In this document: piece by piece, positions 7,371-14,980 of the stretch
How the letters are laid out: every line of letters starts with the position of its first letter
Position numbering within the stretch: the stretch's first letter is position 1
NCBI GenBank assembly: GCA_035628505.1
Contig: DASPJR010000038.1
Coordinates: 66,855 to 130,854, forward strand
Direction: 5' to 3'
DNA length: 64,000 nucleotides
From: DASPJR01 sp035628505
GTDB taxonomy: Bacteria; Planctomycetota; SZUA-567; H5-PLA8
The notes under the pieces: model-generated
What the model saw: only the letters and a program-made list of their open reading frames with translations
Told to the model about the DNA's origin: nothing
Database searches by the model: none
Made by a program: the position numbers and the translations under genes

Positions 7371-8036
7371 ATGCTCGAAATAGAAGAAGACGCTGCGGAA
7401 GAAAATCCGAAATCCGAAATTCGCAATCCGCAACCGAATCAACCGAAGACTCCCTTTGAGCTGCCGCCGCTGGAGCAGCTTGGCGAGCCGGCTGACTTCG
7501 CGCGCGTGTACGGCCGCAGTGCGCCGCTGGTTGTCGAAATCGGCTGCGGGGGCGGCAGGACGATCATGTCGATGGCCGTGGCGCATCCGGAGTGGAACTG
7601 CCTGGGCATCGAGCAGGCCGGCGAATATTACATGCTGATGCGCGAGCGCGGCGAGCGGCGCAAGATTCCGAATTTCCGCTCGTGCCGCATCGACGCCGCG
7701 TACCTGATCAGCCGCTTTTTCGCGAACGAATGCGTCGACCAGTACCACATTTATTTTCCTGATCCGTGGCCCAAGAAGCGCCACCGCAAGCGGCGACTGT
7801 TCAGCGAAAGTTTCTGCGCGGACTTAAAGCGCACGCTCAAGCCCGGCTGCCCGCTTTTCTTCGCGACCGACCACGCCGAGTACTACAGCGAGATCCTGCC
7901 GCGCCTGCGCACGGTTCTGGACGTGAAGGAACACCCTGAGCCGTGGGAGGACGCTCCACAGGGGCGGACAAACTTTGAAGTAAAGTACATGAAAGCCGGG
8001 CGGCCGATTTACCGGCTGGTGGCCACGAAAAGCTGA
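7371..8036 (+). CDS. trmB: tRNA (guanine-N7-)-methyltransferase
   Basis: The protein methylates G46 of tRNA using S-adenosylmethionine. It shows the SAM-binding motif VEIGCGGGRT near residue 58 and the TrmB signature FPDPWPKKRHRKRR near residue 130, plus a C-terminal TNFEVKY typical of the family. I chose ATG at 7371 over the TTG at 7332, because the earlier codons fall inside the dispersed repeat that ends near 7349. Residues 10-22 (ENPKSEIRNPQPN) are encoded by bases resembling another dispersed intergenic repeat (AATCCGAAATCCGAAATTCG), so the N-terminal extension may come from repeat invasion and translation may begin later. The methyltransferase core is complete. Confidence 0.93.
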   Translation: MLEIEEDAAEENPKSEIRNPQPNQPKTPFELPPLEQLGEPADFARVYGRSAPLVVEIGCGGGRTIMSMAVAHPEWNCLGIEQAGEYYMLMRERGERRKIPNFRSCRIDAAYLISRFFANECVDQYHIYFPDPWPKKRHRKRRLFSESFCADLKRTLKPGCPLFFATDHAEYYSEILPRLRTVLDVKEHPEPWEDAPQGRTNFEVKYMKAGRPIYRLVATKS

Positions 8037-8037
8037 G

Positions 8038-8140
8038 CTCACGCAAAGACGCGAAGACGCAAAGAACACAAGGCTGCCGCGGCACAGTCGAAATTATGAT
8101 GGCTGTTCTTCGTGTCCTTCGTGTCCTTCGTGGTTCAATC
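8038..8140. repeat. Dispersed repeats between convergent trmB and the halogenase-like gene
   Basis: CTCACGCAAAGACGCGAAGACG at about 8038-8060 is another copy of the arm that bounds the GxxExxY cassette. TTCTTCGTGTCC/TTCGTGTCC/TTCGTGG at about 8105-8135 is a tandem 9-base motif of a related class. The genes on both sides converge here; no clear hairpin terminator was found. Confidence 0.65.
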
Positions 8141-8148
8141 CGTTCCGT

Positions 8149-9414
8149 TCAGCCGACCAGCGGCTCCCCGTACGGCAGCGGCGAGGGCATTTCGGCGAAC
8201 TCGCGGCAGGCGGTGTAGAGCTTGTCGAAGCTCTTGTTCACGTCGCCGGAGAGGCAATCCGTAACGTCGCCGAGCAGGTCCGGATACTTCTTGCCGAGCT
8301 CGCGGAAGCTGAACTTCAGGTCGTAGAACGCGTAGACCAGCGAGCGCATGTTTTCGATGCCCTGGATCATCGTCTGCGCGTATTTTTCGAAGCGTCTGGC
8401 CGAGTAGTCTTTCGCAACGAGAGCATCATGCACCAGATCTGCCGACAGAATGCCGCTCTTCAGGGCCAGCATTACGCCCGACGAGAACACCGGATCGAGG
8501 AAGCCGTACGCGTCGCCGACAAGAACAAGACCGTCCATCGCGCAGTGCTTCGAGCGGAAGCTGTATTCGCCCGTGATGAAATAAGGCCCGGTCTGCTGGC
8601 CGACGGCGAGGTGATCCTTGATCCACTGATTCATCTCGACTTCGCGGTGAAAAATGTCTTTGGGCTCGCGCACGTTTTCGCGGGTGAGATAATCACCATC
8701 CGCAACGACGCCGACGCTGATCATGTCATTGTGCTGCGGGATGTACCAGAACCAGCCTTTGCCCTGCACGTAAGCCACGGTCGTCGCGCCCGCGTCGAGA
8801 CCCGGATCGCGCTGCGCGCCTTTGTAGTACGTCCAGCAGGCAACTTTGTTCAGCTGCGGATCGCGGATGCGCCAGTTCTGCCGCGAGGCCGTGAAGCTTT
8901 CGCGGCCGGAGCAATCCATCGTCATCGGCGCGTGGAAATCGATGAGCTTGCCGCTCTTGTCCTGCGCGCGCACGCCGATCACACGGCCGTTGTCCTTGAG
9001 CAGTTCGCGTACATTCGTCTCTTCGATGACTTCCGCGCCCTTCTCGCGCGCGTTCTCCATCAGCATCTGATCGAACTCGGAACGCAGCACCTGCCAGGTT
9101 TGCGCGACGTCCTGTTCGTAGCGCGTGAAGAAATAAAACGGCAGCGAAGCCTTGCCCGAGCGGCCCACGAACTGCACGCTGAATTTTTTGATGAACGGCG
9201 AGTTGCGCATCTTCTCGATCATGCCGATGCGCTTGAGCGGGAAATACGTGAACGGCAGCAGCGATTCGCCGATGTGATAGCGCGGGAACTTTTCGCGTTC
9301 GATCACGAGCACCTTATGCCCGTGTTCGGCCAGCACAGCCGCAGCGGAAGATCCCGCCGGACCGGCGCCGATGATGATCACATCGTATGGACTGCCGTTT
9401 GCCTTCGTCTGCAT
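8149..9414 (-). CDS. FAD-dependent oxidoreductase, flavin-dependent halogenase-like
   Basis: The 421-residue protein has a dinucleotide-binding IIIGAGPAGSSAA at residues 13-25, a conserved FPRYHIGESLLP near 43, GWFWYIPQ at 220-227 and a second FAD motif LVGDAYGFLDPVFSSG near 303. The W-x-W-x-I-P pattern is the hallmark of flavin-dependent halogenases, though related monooxygenases and geranylgeranyl-reductase-like enzymes share most other features. Without a clear catalytic lysine assignment, halogenation is only possible. It is the second gene of a minus-strand pair with the chorismate-lyase-like gene 33 bases upstream, suggesting action on a phenolic or benzoate product derived from chorismate. 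It is cytosolic, with no signal peptide. Confidence 0.8.
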   Translation of the reverse strand: MQTKANGSPYDVIIIGAGPAGSSAAAVLAEHGHKVLVIEREKFPRYHIGESLLPFTYFPLKRIGMIEKMRNSPFIKKFSVQFVGRSGKASLPFYFFTRYEQDVAQTWQVLRSEFDQMLMENAREKGAEVIEETNVRELLKDNGRVIGVRAQDKSGKLIDFHAPMTMDCSGRESFTASRQNWRIRDPQLNKVACWTYYKGAQRDPGLDAGATTVAYVQGKGWFWYIPQHNDMISVGVVADGDYLTRENVREPKDIFHREVEMNQWIKDHLAVGQQTGPYFITGEYSFRSKHCAMDGLVLVGDAYGFLDPVFSSGVMLALKSGILSADLVHDALVAKDYSARRFEKYAQTMIQGIENMRSLVYAFYDLKFSFRELGKKYPDLLGDVTDCLSGDVNKSFDKLYTACREFAEMPSPLPYGEPLVG

Positions 9415-9447
9415 CTTTTTCGTGTCCTCGCGTTTTTTGCGGTGGGC

Positions 9448-10014
9448 TTACAGAGCCGGAGCAAGAATTTCGACGATCTCCGCCAGCGGCTGGCCCTCAG
9501 GGTTGATGAGCGTGTTGCGGCGGCCGAAGAGAGTCATGTTGCCGGAGAGTTCAAGCGCCTCGTTGATGACGCCGTCAGATTGAATCTGCAGAAATGCGCT
9601 GGGGCGGCTGGTGTGAACGACGCTGTATTCGCGCATGATCGCGCCCAGCGGCCGCACGCCTTCGATGATTTCCTCACGCGCTTTCTTGACGAACAGATCG
9701 AGCTTGATTTCGATCGCGCCGAACTCGATGGGCCGTTCGCTGCCGTCGAGGCGCAGCACGACTTCGCGCGTGTAGCTGTCGCGCTTGTTGTGCATCTGCA
9801 GAATCTGGATGTGAATGCTGCTGCCGTAATGGTTTTCAAGCGCCGGCGTCATGTCGCCTTTGTGAACCAGAAGAGTCCGGTAGGGCTCCAGCATCGTCGC
9901 GCCGTCAATCTCGGTGATGCGGGGAAGTTTCAAACCGGCTGCGGCGTAGAAGACGTCCAGGGGGTAGGCGGCGGAAGCGGTCTTGACCTTGGCGCTTTTG
10001 CTCAGCTTGGGCAT
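9448..10014 (-). CDS. Chorismate pyruvate-lyase (UbiC)-like protein
   Basis: About 188 residues from ATG at 10014, which has GGAGGAG directly upstream; the open frame also allows a GTG four codons earlier. Three blocks recall UbiC: REVVLRLDGSERPIEFG in the middle, PLGAIMREY, and C-terminal LFGRRNTLINPEGQPLAEIVEILAP (compare GRRS-L-GKPLLLTE-FLP in E. coli UbiC, from memory). UbiC removes pyruvate from chorismate to give 4-hydroxybenzoate; the same fold also occurs in UTRA ligand-binding domains and DUF98 proteins. The first gene of a two-gene unit with the halogenase-like flavoprotein. Fold assignment is reasonable, activity is inference. Confidence 0.6.
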   Translation of the reverse strand: MPKLSKSAKVKTASAAYPLDVFYAAAGLKLPRITEIDGATMLEPYRTLLVHKGDMTPALENHYGSSIHIQILQMHNKRDSYTREVVLRLDGSERPIEFGAIEIKLDLFVKKAREEIIEGVRPLGAIMREYSVVHTSRPSAFLQIQSDGVINEALELSGNMTLFGRRNTLINPEGQPLAEIVEILAPAL

Positions 10015-10195
10015 GGGCTCCTCCACAGGATCGCGACGGTCGCTCGACGGGTCTAGGAATGATACACCGCGCCACCGTTACGTACACGTACTATTTTTGC
10101 AAATTCCTGCTCAAGGTGAATTTTCGGCAACGTGGGGGCGTCTGGGGTGTAAAGGAGAGAGGTTTCGTTTTCACATTCATTGAGGAATTTGCACT

Positions 10196-11185
10196 ATGTC
10201 AATCGTCAGGCTGACAGCCGTAATTCTGCTTTCGTTTCTGGGCCAGATAGCCTTCGCCGGCACGCCCGCCAATGAAGGTCTTGCGCTGACGCCCGAGACC
10301 GCCGGACCTGAATTCAAGATCCAGGGCGAGTACGAAGGTGAGCTCACAGCCGGCGATGGCACAAAGTCCAAATTCGGCGCACAGGTCATTGCGCTGGGCG
10401 GCACGAACTTCAACGCAAAGCTGGAATCAGGCGGCCTCCCCGGCGCCGGCTGGGATATGAAAAGCTTCGAGATCAAGGGCACTAGCGAAGGCGACAAAGC
10501 AACTTTCAACGGGCCCGGCGATGGCAAGACCTGGACTATCAGCATCGCGGCCGAAACGCTGACAGGAAGCTCAGACAAAGGAGACAAGCTGGCTCTGAAG
10601 AAAGTCATGCGGCAGAGCCCGACACTTGGCCTTAAGCCCCCGGAAGGTGCTGTTGTTCTCTTCGACGGCACGATCAACGAATTCAACGGAAAGATCGACG
10701 AGCGCGGTTTCTTGAAAGCTGGCGCGACGTCGAAGAAAAAATTCGACAGCTACACGCTGCACATCGAATTTCTCCTTCCATTCAAGCCGAACGGTCGCGG
10801 GCAGGATCGGGGCAACAGCGGCGTCTACCAGCAGGGCCGCTACGAAGTCCAGGTGCTCGACTCTTTCGGCCTGAAGGGCGAAAATAACGAGTGCGGCGGC
10901 GTCTACACTGTTGCGAAGCCGAAAGTGAACATGTGTTTTCCGCCGCTGACCTGGCAGACATACGACATTGAGTTCACCGGCGCCAAGTTCGATGAGAGCG
11001 GAAAGAAAATCGCGAACGCGAAGATGACCTGCAAGCATAACGGCGTGGTCATCCACGAAGATCTCGACATTCCCAAAGAAACCGGCGGCGGCTCGAAGGA
11101 AGTGCCGGGCGGCGGTCCGTTCCACCTGCAGGATCACGGCAACCCGGTGTTCTATCGCAATATCTGGGTTGTTGAGAAAAAATGA
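10196..11185 (+). CDS. Secreted DUF1080 (3-keto-disaccharide hydrolase-like) protein
   Basis: A signal peptide (VILLSFLGQIAFA, cut after AFAG) leads a 329-residue protein. Residues 30-140 form a beta-rich N-terminal region (KIQGEYEGELTAGDG) seen in some PVC DUF1080 proteins. From 150 on lies the concanavalin-like DUF1080 domain: VVLFDGTINEFNGK, SYTLHIEFLLPF, RGNSGVYQQGRYEVQVLDSFG, WQTYDIEFTGAKFDESGK and a terminal GPFHLQDHGNPVFYRNIWV. Members act on 3-keto sugars or bind carbohydrates in the periplasm. It is monocistronic as far as can be seen, 180 bases from the divergent UbiC-like gene. Confidence 0.9.
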   Translation: MSIVRLTAVILLSFLGQIAFAGTPANEGLALTPETAGPEFKIQGEYEGELTAGDGTKSKFGAQVIALGGTNFNAKLESGGLPGAGWDMKSFEIKGTSEGDKATFNGPGDGKTWTISIAAETLTGSSDKGDKLALKKVMRQSPTLGLKPPEGAVVLFDGTINEFNGKIDERGFLKAGATSKKKFDSYTLHIEFLLPFKPNGRGQDRGNSGVYQQGRYEVQVLDSFGLKGENNECGGVYTVAKPKVNMCFPPLTWQTYDIEFTGAKFDESGKKIANAKMTCKHNGVVIHEDLDIPKETGGGSKEVPGGGPFHLQDHGNPVFYRNIWVVEKK

Positions 11186-11299
11186 AGTGTCTGACGCGAC
11201 AGACGCACGAGGCAAGCGCGGTGAATGTTTTTCTCGCATCATGCGTTGTGATTTCATTTTGACAACACAGAACTTTGCTGCAAATTCTGAGGAAGCGCA

Positions 11300-12034
11300 G
11301 TGCATCACGGCAAAGGCTCCATGACCAGCGATAGAAGTACGCATTCGAACTCAGACCACCGCAAGCCCAACGGCCTCAAGCAGGAGTCCGGCACGGCCAA
11401 AGACTACATCGCCGTTGCCCGTGGCGCGGATCTCGTTGTGATTCGCGTTGTCGGTAAAGGAAACATGATTACCGCTTCGGCTCTGGCGGAGTTTGCCGAG
11501 CAGCAGCGCAAAGCCGGCTTCAAGCGATTCGTCTTCGACATGGAACGCTGCAACGGTCTGGACAGCACCTTCATGGGCGTCATGGTCGGAATGCAGACGG
11601 CGCTGTCGAAGTCCAGCGAGTCGCAGGCATTGCCGAAGATTCAGCCTGATACCCAGCCAAGCGAACTGCGCGAACTGAGCCCTGAAGAAGCGGCAGCGAC
11701 TCTGGCCAACGAGCTTGCAGGCAAGTCCGCGACCGACCGGCAGTCGACATTGAACAGCGACGGCGGACAGGGTGTGATCAGCGCTGTCAACGTTTCGCCT
11801 GAAGTTCGCGATCTGATGAACATGCTCGGCGTCGACAAGTTCGTGAAGCTGCGCGGGAGCTGCGACCTCAAGTCGATCGAGACGACCATTCTTTCCGAAC
11901 GCAACGTGCCCGCTGAAGAACGCCGCCGGCTGATCCTGAAAGCGCACGAAACGCTGGTCGAAGTCGACAAGCGCAACCTCGCCCAATTCGGTCCCTTCCT
12001 GAAAACGCTCTCGATGGAACTCTCCAAAGAGTAG
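11300..12034 (+). CDS. STAS-domain protein with a long internal insertion
   Basis: I take the GTG at 11300, preceded by GAGGA at 6 bases; an ATG at 11321 is the alternative. Residues 35-95 match the first half of a STAS (anti-sigma factor antagonist) fold, including RFVFDMERCNGLDSTFMGVMVG, where the phosphorylatable Ser/Thr would lie at DS or ST. A hydrophilic insertion of about 60 residues follows. Then GVISAVNVSPEVRDLMNMLGVDKFVKL resumes the fold and a helical tail of about 60 residues ends the protein. STAS proteins switch partners by phosphorylation in sigma-factor or signalling cascades. No kinase or phosphatase partner is adjacent, so its pathway is unknown. Confidence 0.75.
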   Translation: MHHGKGSMTSDRSTHSNSDHRKPNGLKQESGTAKDYIAVARGADLVVIRVVGKGNMITASALAEFAEQQRKAGFKRFVFDMERCNGLDSTFMGVMVGMQTALSKSSESQALPKIQPDTQPSELRELSPEEAAATLANELAGKSATDRQSTLNSDGGQGVISAVNVSPEVRDLMNMLGVDKFVKLRGSCDLKSIETTILSERNVPAEERRRLILKAHETLVEVDKRNLAQFGPFLKTLSMELSKE

Positions 12035-12043
12035 CTCTTTTTT
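12026..12043 (+). terminator. Weak intrinsic terminator overlapping the STAS gene stop codon
   Basis: AAAGAG (12026-12031), the stop TAG as loop, and CTCTTT (12035-12040) followed by TTT form a short hairpin with a T-run. The stem is only 6 bp and AT-rich, so strength is doubtful. Confidence 0.4.
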
Positions 12044-12120
12044 ACATGCCTCAGCAGAATTAGTGGAATTATCACGGGTGCGGAATCCGTTTTGTTAAAC
12101 GCACACCACTGGAGGCTAGG

Positions 12121-12459
12121 ATGATGCGGATCGGCAGTGTTAAGCGATATCGAATGAATCGCGTCCACGCGCGGGCGTTGCCCGCCTATCACTTCCAGGA
12201 AGCGTTAGGGCATCTGAGCGGAAATATCGTTGGAGCTGAGGCTTGGGCCTTGGGGGAATCGGGCGAGCCGCTGACCGAGCGCGCCTTTGAGGTCTTTTTT
12301 TCAGAGACCGAACACGAAGCGATAATCTGTTCAGGGAATAAAGGCGTGGCTACGGCGGCTGAAAGCCTGGAGGATGCCATCGAGCGCTTCCTGGGAATCA
12401 ACAAAAAATTCATCTCCGCCGAGGTTAACGACCCGGTTGCCGGCGCCACCAATGGGTAA
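12121..12459 (+). CDS. Hypothetical 112-residue protein
   Basis: The start ATG follows TGGAGGCTAGG, a good ribosome binding site. The protein is soluble and has no signal peptide. Its middle reads AFEVFFSETEHEAIICSGNKGVATAAESLEDAIERFLG, suggesting a small alpha/beta fold. I recognise no family. It follows the STAS gene by about 90 bases on the same strand, possibly separated by a weak terminator. Confidence 0.6.
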   Translation: MMRIGSVKRYRMNRVHARALPAYHFQEALGHLSGNIVGAEAWALGESGEPLTERAFEVFFSETEHEAIICSGNKGVATAAESLEDAIERFLGINKKFISAEVNDPVAGATNG

Positions 12460-12585
12460 GGTGTTGTAGCGCCTGAGTGTCATCCGGCGCTGAATGCCAC
12501 AGCTTTTTTCAGACTGGCAAATAAAGTTGCGACAGTTCCTTGAAAAATTTTCGATCCCGCAGCTGGCATCCTGTACCATTTGTTC

Positions 12586-13362
12586 ATGCATCCGGAACGG
12601 GAAGCGAACAAAGTCTTGCGCTCGCCGTCGTTGACCACGCTTGGTTTCCTCTTTATCGTTCCACTGCTTCTGCTTGCCGCGGCAATCTTCGTCAGAAAAC
12701 CAGCCGGTTCGTCCAGTCTCCGCCCTGACGCTGCAGGCAAGTCACTGAAGGTTGTGCTGCTTGCCGATCGCCCGTGGTTTGGCGTGCGCGACCGAATCAC
12801 CGGAAAGTTCCAACTGGAAGGCGGCGCGGTCAATGGCTCACGCGTTCGCCTCACGCTGAGTTCACCAAAAGGTGACGTGCTGCAGAAAATCGAAGCGACA
12901 GCCGGCATGGATGGCAGGGGCGAGTTCGATTTCGAGTCGCTGCCAGAGGACCGCCTCGAAGCGGCAGGCGGCGCATACCGCGTATGCCTGGACCTGAGTG
13001 ATGCGGACGGAACTGCAGCATCGGGGAGCCTGCCGGTGTACATTGGCGAGAGCCCCGTCATTGTTGAGGCCCACCCGGAAGGCGGCCGGCTCGTGCGCGG
13101 GCTTGAGAATCGTATCCGGTTCCTGGCGCGGCTTCGCGACGGCACGCCGAGCGCGACGCGGCTGCGCATTCAGCGCAGCACCGTGTCCGATCAGCACAAC
13201 GCAGCCGATCTGATGACGGACGAGAATGGCACGGCTGTCTGGCAAATAGCCAATCCTCAACCGCCGCACGAAGTTTTTGAAGTCTTCACCGATTTTAAAG
13301 ACGCCCGGCCGCAGCAGATTGTGCTCCCGGTTCGCGAGCAGCATGCGAGCGAGAATAAGTGA
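12586..13362 (+). CDS. Membrane-anchored protein with immunoglobulin-like domains, unknown function
   Basis: From ATG at 12586 (a TTG two codons earlier is possible) the protein has a single N-terminal membrane segment, LTTLGFLFIVPLLLLAAAIFV, and then about 215 exported residues. Two beta-rich units can be made out: VLLADRPWFGVRDRITGKFQLEGG with VRLTLSSPKGDVLQ, and VEAHPEGGRLVRGLENRIRFLARL. Phrases such as FRITGKF and PEGGRLV-G-N--RF recall the MG2-like domains of alpha-2-macroglobulin and carboxypeptidase-regulatory folds. It lies upstream of the M48 protease gene by 38 bases and may be co-transcribed. Function is not known. Confidence 0.65.
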   Translation: MHPEREANKVLRSPSLTTLGFLFIVPLLLLAAAIFVRKPAGSSSLRPDAAGKSLKVVLLADRPWFGVRDRITGKFQLEGGAVNGSRVRLTLSSPKGDVLQKIEATAGMDGRGEFDFESLPEDRLEAAGGAYRVCLDLSDADGTAASGSLPVYIGESPVIVEAHPEGGRLVRGLENRIRFLARLRDGTPSATRLRIQRSTVSDQHNAADLMTDENGTAVWQIANPQPPHEVFEVFTDFKDARPQQIVLPVREQHASENK

Positions 13363-13400
13363 ACGATTGCAATTCCTGCCTTCGACCATAACGTAACGGT

Positions 13401-14651
13401 ATGGGCGAGCACGAAATTTTTCTTTATGCCTTCCTCGGTTTCATGTCTCTGCGCTTCCTCGTTGAGCGCACGCTGGCCGTGCTGAATGCAAGTTATGTCG
13501 CCTCACGGCGAGGGCAGATTCCTGACACACTGAAGGATGTGATTTCGGCGGAAAACTACGAGCGCAGCATCGATTACGCGCTCGCGCGCACGCGCTTTGG
13601 CCACGTCGCCGCACTATGGGACGTGGGCATCACGCTGCTCTTCGTTTTCTCTCCGATCCTGATGGGCTTTAATGCGGTGCTGCGGATGTTTGAATTGCCG
13701 GAGCTCACGTTTGGCGTGCTGCTGATCCTCTGGTTCAGCATCGCCAATTCATTGATGCATCTGCCGCTGCAGATCTACAGCACCTTCTGGCTCGAAGAGC
13801 GCTTCGGCTTCAACAAAACGACGTGGGGCACGTTCTGGCTCGATAAACTGAAAGGCCTGCTGGTCTCGCTGGTGCTCGGCGTGCCGTTTCTCTACGCGTT
13901 GCTGGCAGTCGTCAATTCCGGCTGGCCGCTCTGGTGGCTGTGGGCGGGGCTGTTTATCATTGCGTTTCAATTTCTGATGATGATTCTCTTCCCGCTCGTC
14001 ATCGCGCCGCTCTTTAATAAATTCACGCCGCTGCAGGAAGGCGAGCTTAAATCCGAGCTGGAAGCGCTCGCGAAAAAGTGCGCGTTCGAGACTAACGGCA
14101 TCTTCGTCGTGGATGGCTCGCGCCGCTCGGCACACTCGAACGCGTACTTCACGGGCATTGGCAAATCAAAGCGCATCGTTCTGTTCGACACACTTATCCA
14201 GCAGCTCAACGTTCCCGAACTGGCGGCGGTGCTCGCTCACGAGATCGGGCATTACAAACGTAAGCACATCGTCAAGATGCTGATTCTCTCGTCGGTGCTG
14301 ACGATCGGCGGAGTTTATCTGCTCAGCCTGATGATCGACTGGCACCCTCTCTTTCAAGCCTTTTCAATCGCGATGCCCGATACGGCGATGGGCCTGATCC
14401 TGTTCAGCATTGTCATCGGCGATTTTACCTTCTGGGTCGGCCCGCTGTTCCACAAGCTCTCGCGCAAGCACGAATACGAAGCCGACGCCTACGCACGCGA
14501 GGCCGTCGGCGACCACACGCCTCTGGAAGGCGCGCTCCTGAAGCTCTTCGAGAAAAACCTGGCGACGCTCACGCCTCATCCCGCCTACAGCGCCTGGCAC
14601 TACTCGCACCCCACGCTGCTTGAACGGCTCAAGGCGCTACGGGGTTTGTAG
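13401..14651 (+). CDS. Ste24-like M48 family membrane metallopeptidase
   Basis: A 416-residue integral membrane zinc protease related to the CAAX prenyl endopeptidase Ste24. HEIGHYK near residue 279 gives the HExxH zinc motif, and the third zinc ligand Glu lies in KHEYEADAYA near residue 357. Hydrophobic segments precede and follow, and an upstream FDGSRRSAHSNAYFTG-like block (VVDGSRRSAHSNAYFTG) is typical of Ste24. The length fits full-size Ste24 rather than the shorter HtpX. In bacteria it probably processes membrane proteins; prenylated substrates are not expected. It follows the membrane-anchored protein gene. Confidence 0.92.
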   Translation: MGEHEIFLYAFLGFMSLRFLVERTLAVLNASYVASRRGQIPDTLKDVISAENYERSIDYALARTRFGHVAALWDVGITLLFVFSPILMGFNAVLRMFELPELTFGVLLILWFSIANSLMHLPLQIYSTFWLEERFGFNKTTWGTFWLDKLKGLLVSLVLGVPFLYALLAVVNSGWPLWWLWAGLFIIAFQFLMMILFPLVIAPLFNKFTPLQEGELKSELEALAKKCAFETNGIFVVDGSRRSAHSNAYFTGIGKSKRIVLFDTLIQQLNVPELAAVLAHEIGHYKRKHIVKMLILSSVLTIGGVYLLSLMIDWHPLFQAFSIAMPDTAMGLILFSIVIGDFTFWVGPLFHKLSRKHEYEADAYAREAVGDHTPLEGALLKLFEKNLATLTPHPAYSAWHYSHPTLLERLKALRGL

Positions 14652-14980
14652 CTCACGCAAAGACGCAAAGGCGCTAAGAAACGCGCGGTGGGTGGCCCAG
14701 ACGACGCAGTCGTCTGGGCGCGTCAGCGCAAGAGGTTACTCCCTGCGCGTTCCCAGTAGAAAACGCACGGAAACTCGGAATCTGAGTGTGGTAAAAAGTT
14801 TTTAGAAAAAATTCCCGACAAATCGCGATAGCAAATCGTCTTAGTATAAGAGTGAGGGCAGGTGTAAAGTTTTGGCGGTCTACCCTGGACCCTCAACCCT
14901 GGACCCTCAACCCTGGACCCTCAACCCTGAACCCTAGACCCTGTTCTTAGCGCCTTTGCGCCTTTGCGCCTTTGCGTGAG
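14652..14980. repeat. Gene-free repeat block: inverted CTCACGCAAAG arms around a hairpin and a 14-base tandem repeat
   Basis: The left arm starts at 14652 (CTCACGCAAAGACGCAAAGG). The right arm, 14944-14980, reads the same on the other strand with one extra 9-base unit. Between them are a perfect hairpin CCCAGACGAC-GCA-GTCGTCTGGG (about 14697-14719), about 150 bases without structure I can name, and four copies of a 14-base unit CCCTGGACCCTCAA (14883-14943, last copy degenerate). No open frame of note. The arrangement matches the GxxExxY cassette but without a gene. Confidence 0.7.

Noticed and set aside
8428..10056. Long plus-strand open frame of 542 codons
   Set aside because: It lies antisense to the halogenase-like and UbiC-like genes, has no recognisable motif and reads as the complement of their GC-rich codons.
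14883..14943. Tandem repeat considered as a CRISPR array
   Set aside because: Units are 14 bases with no spacers and no cas genes are near.
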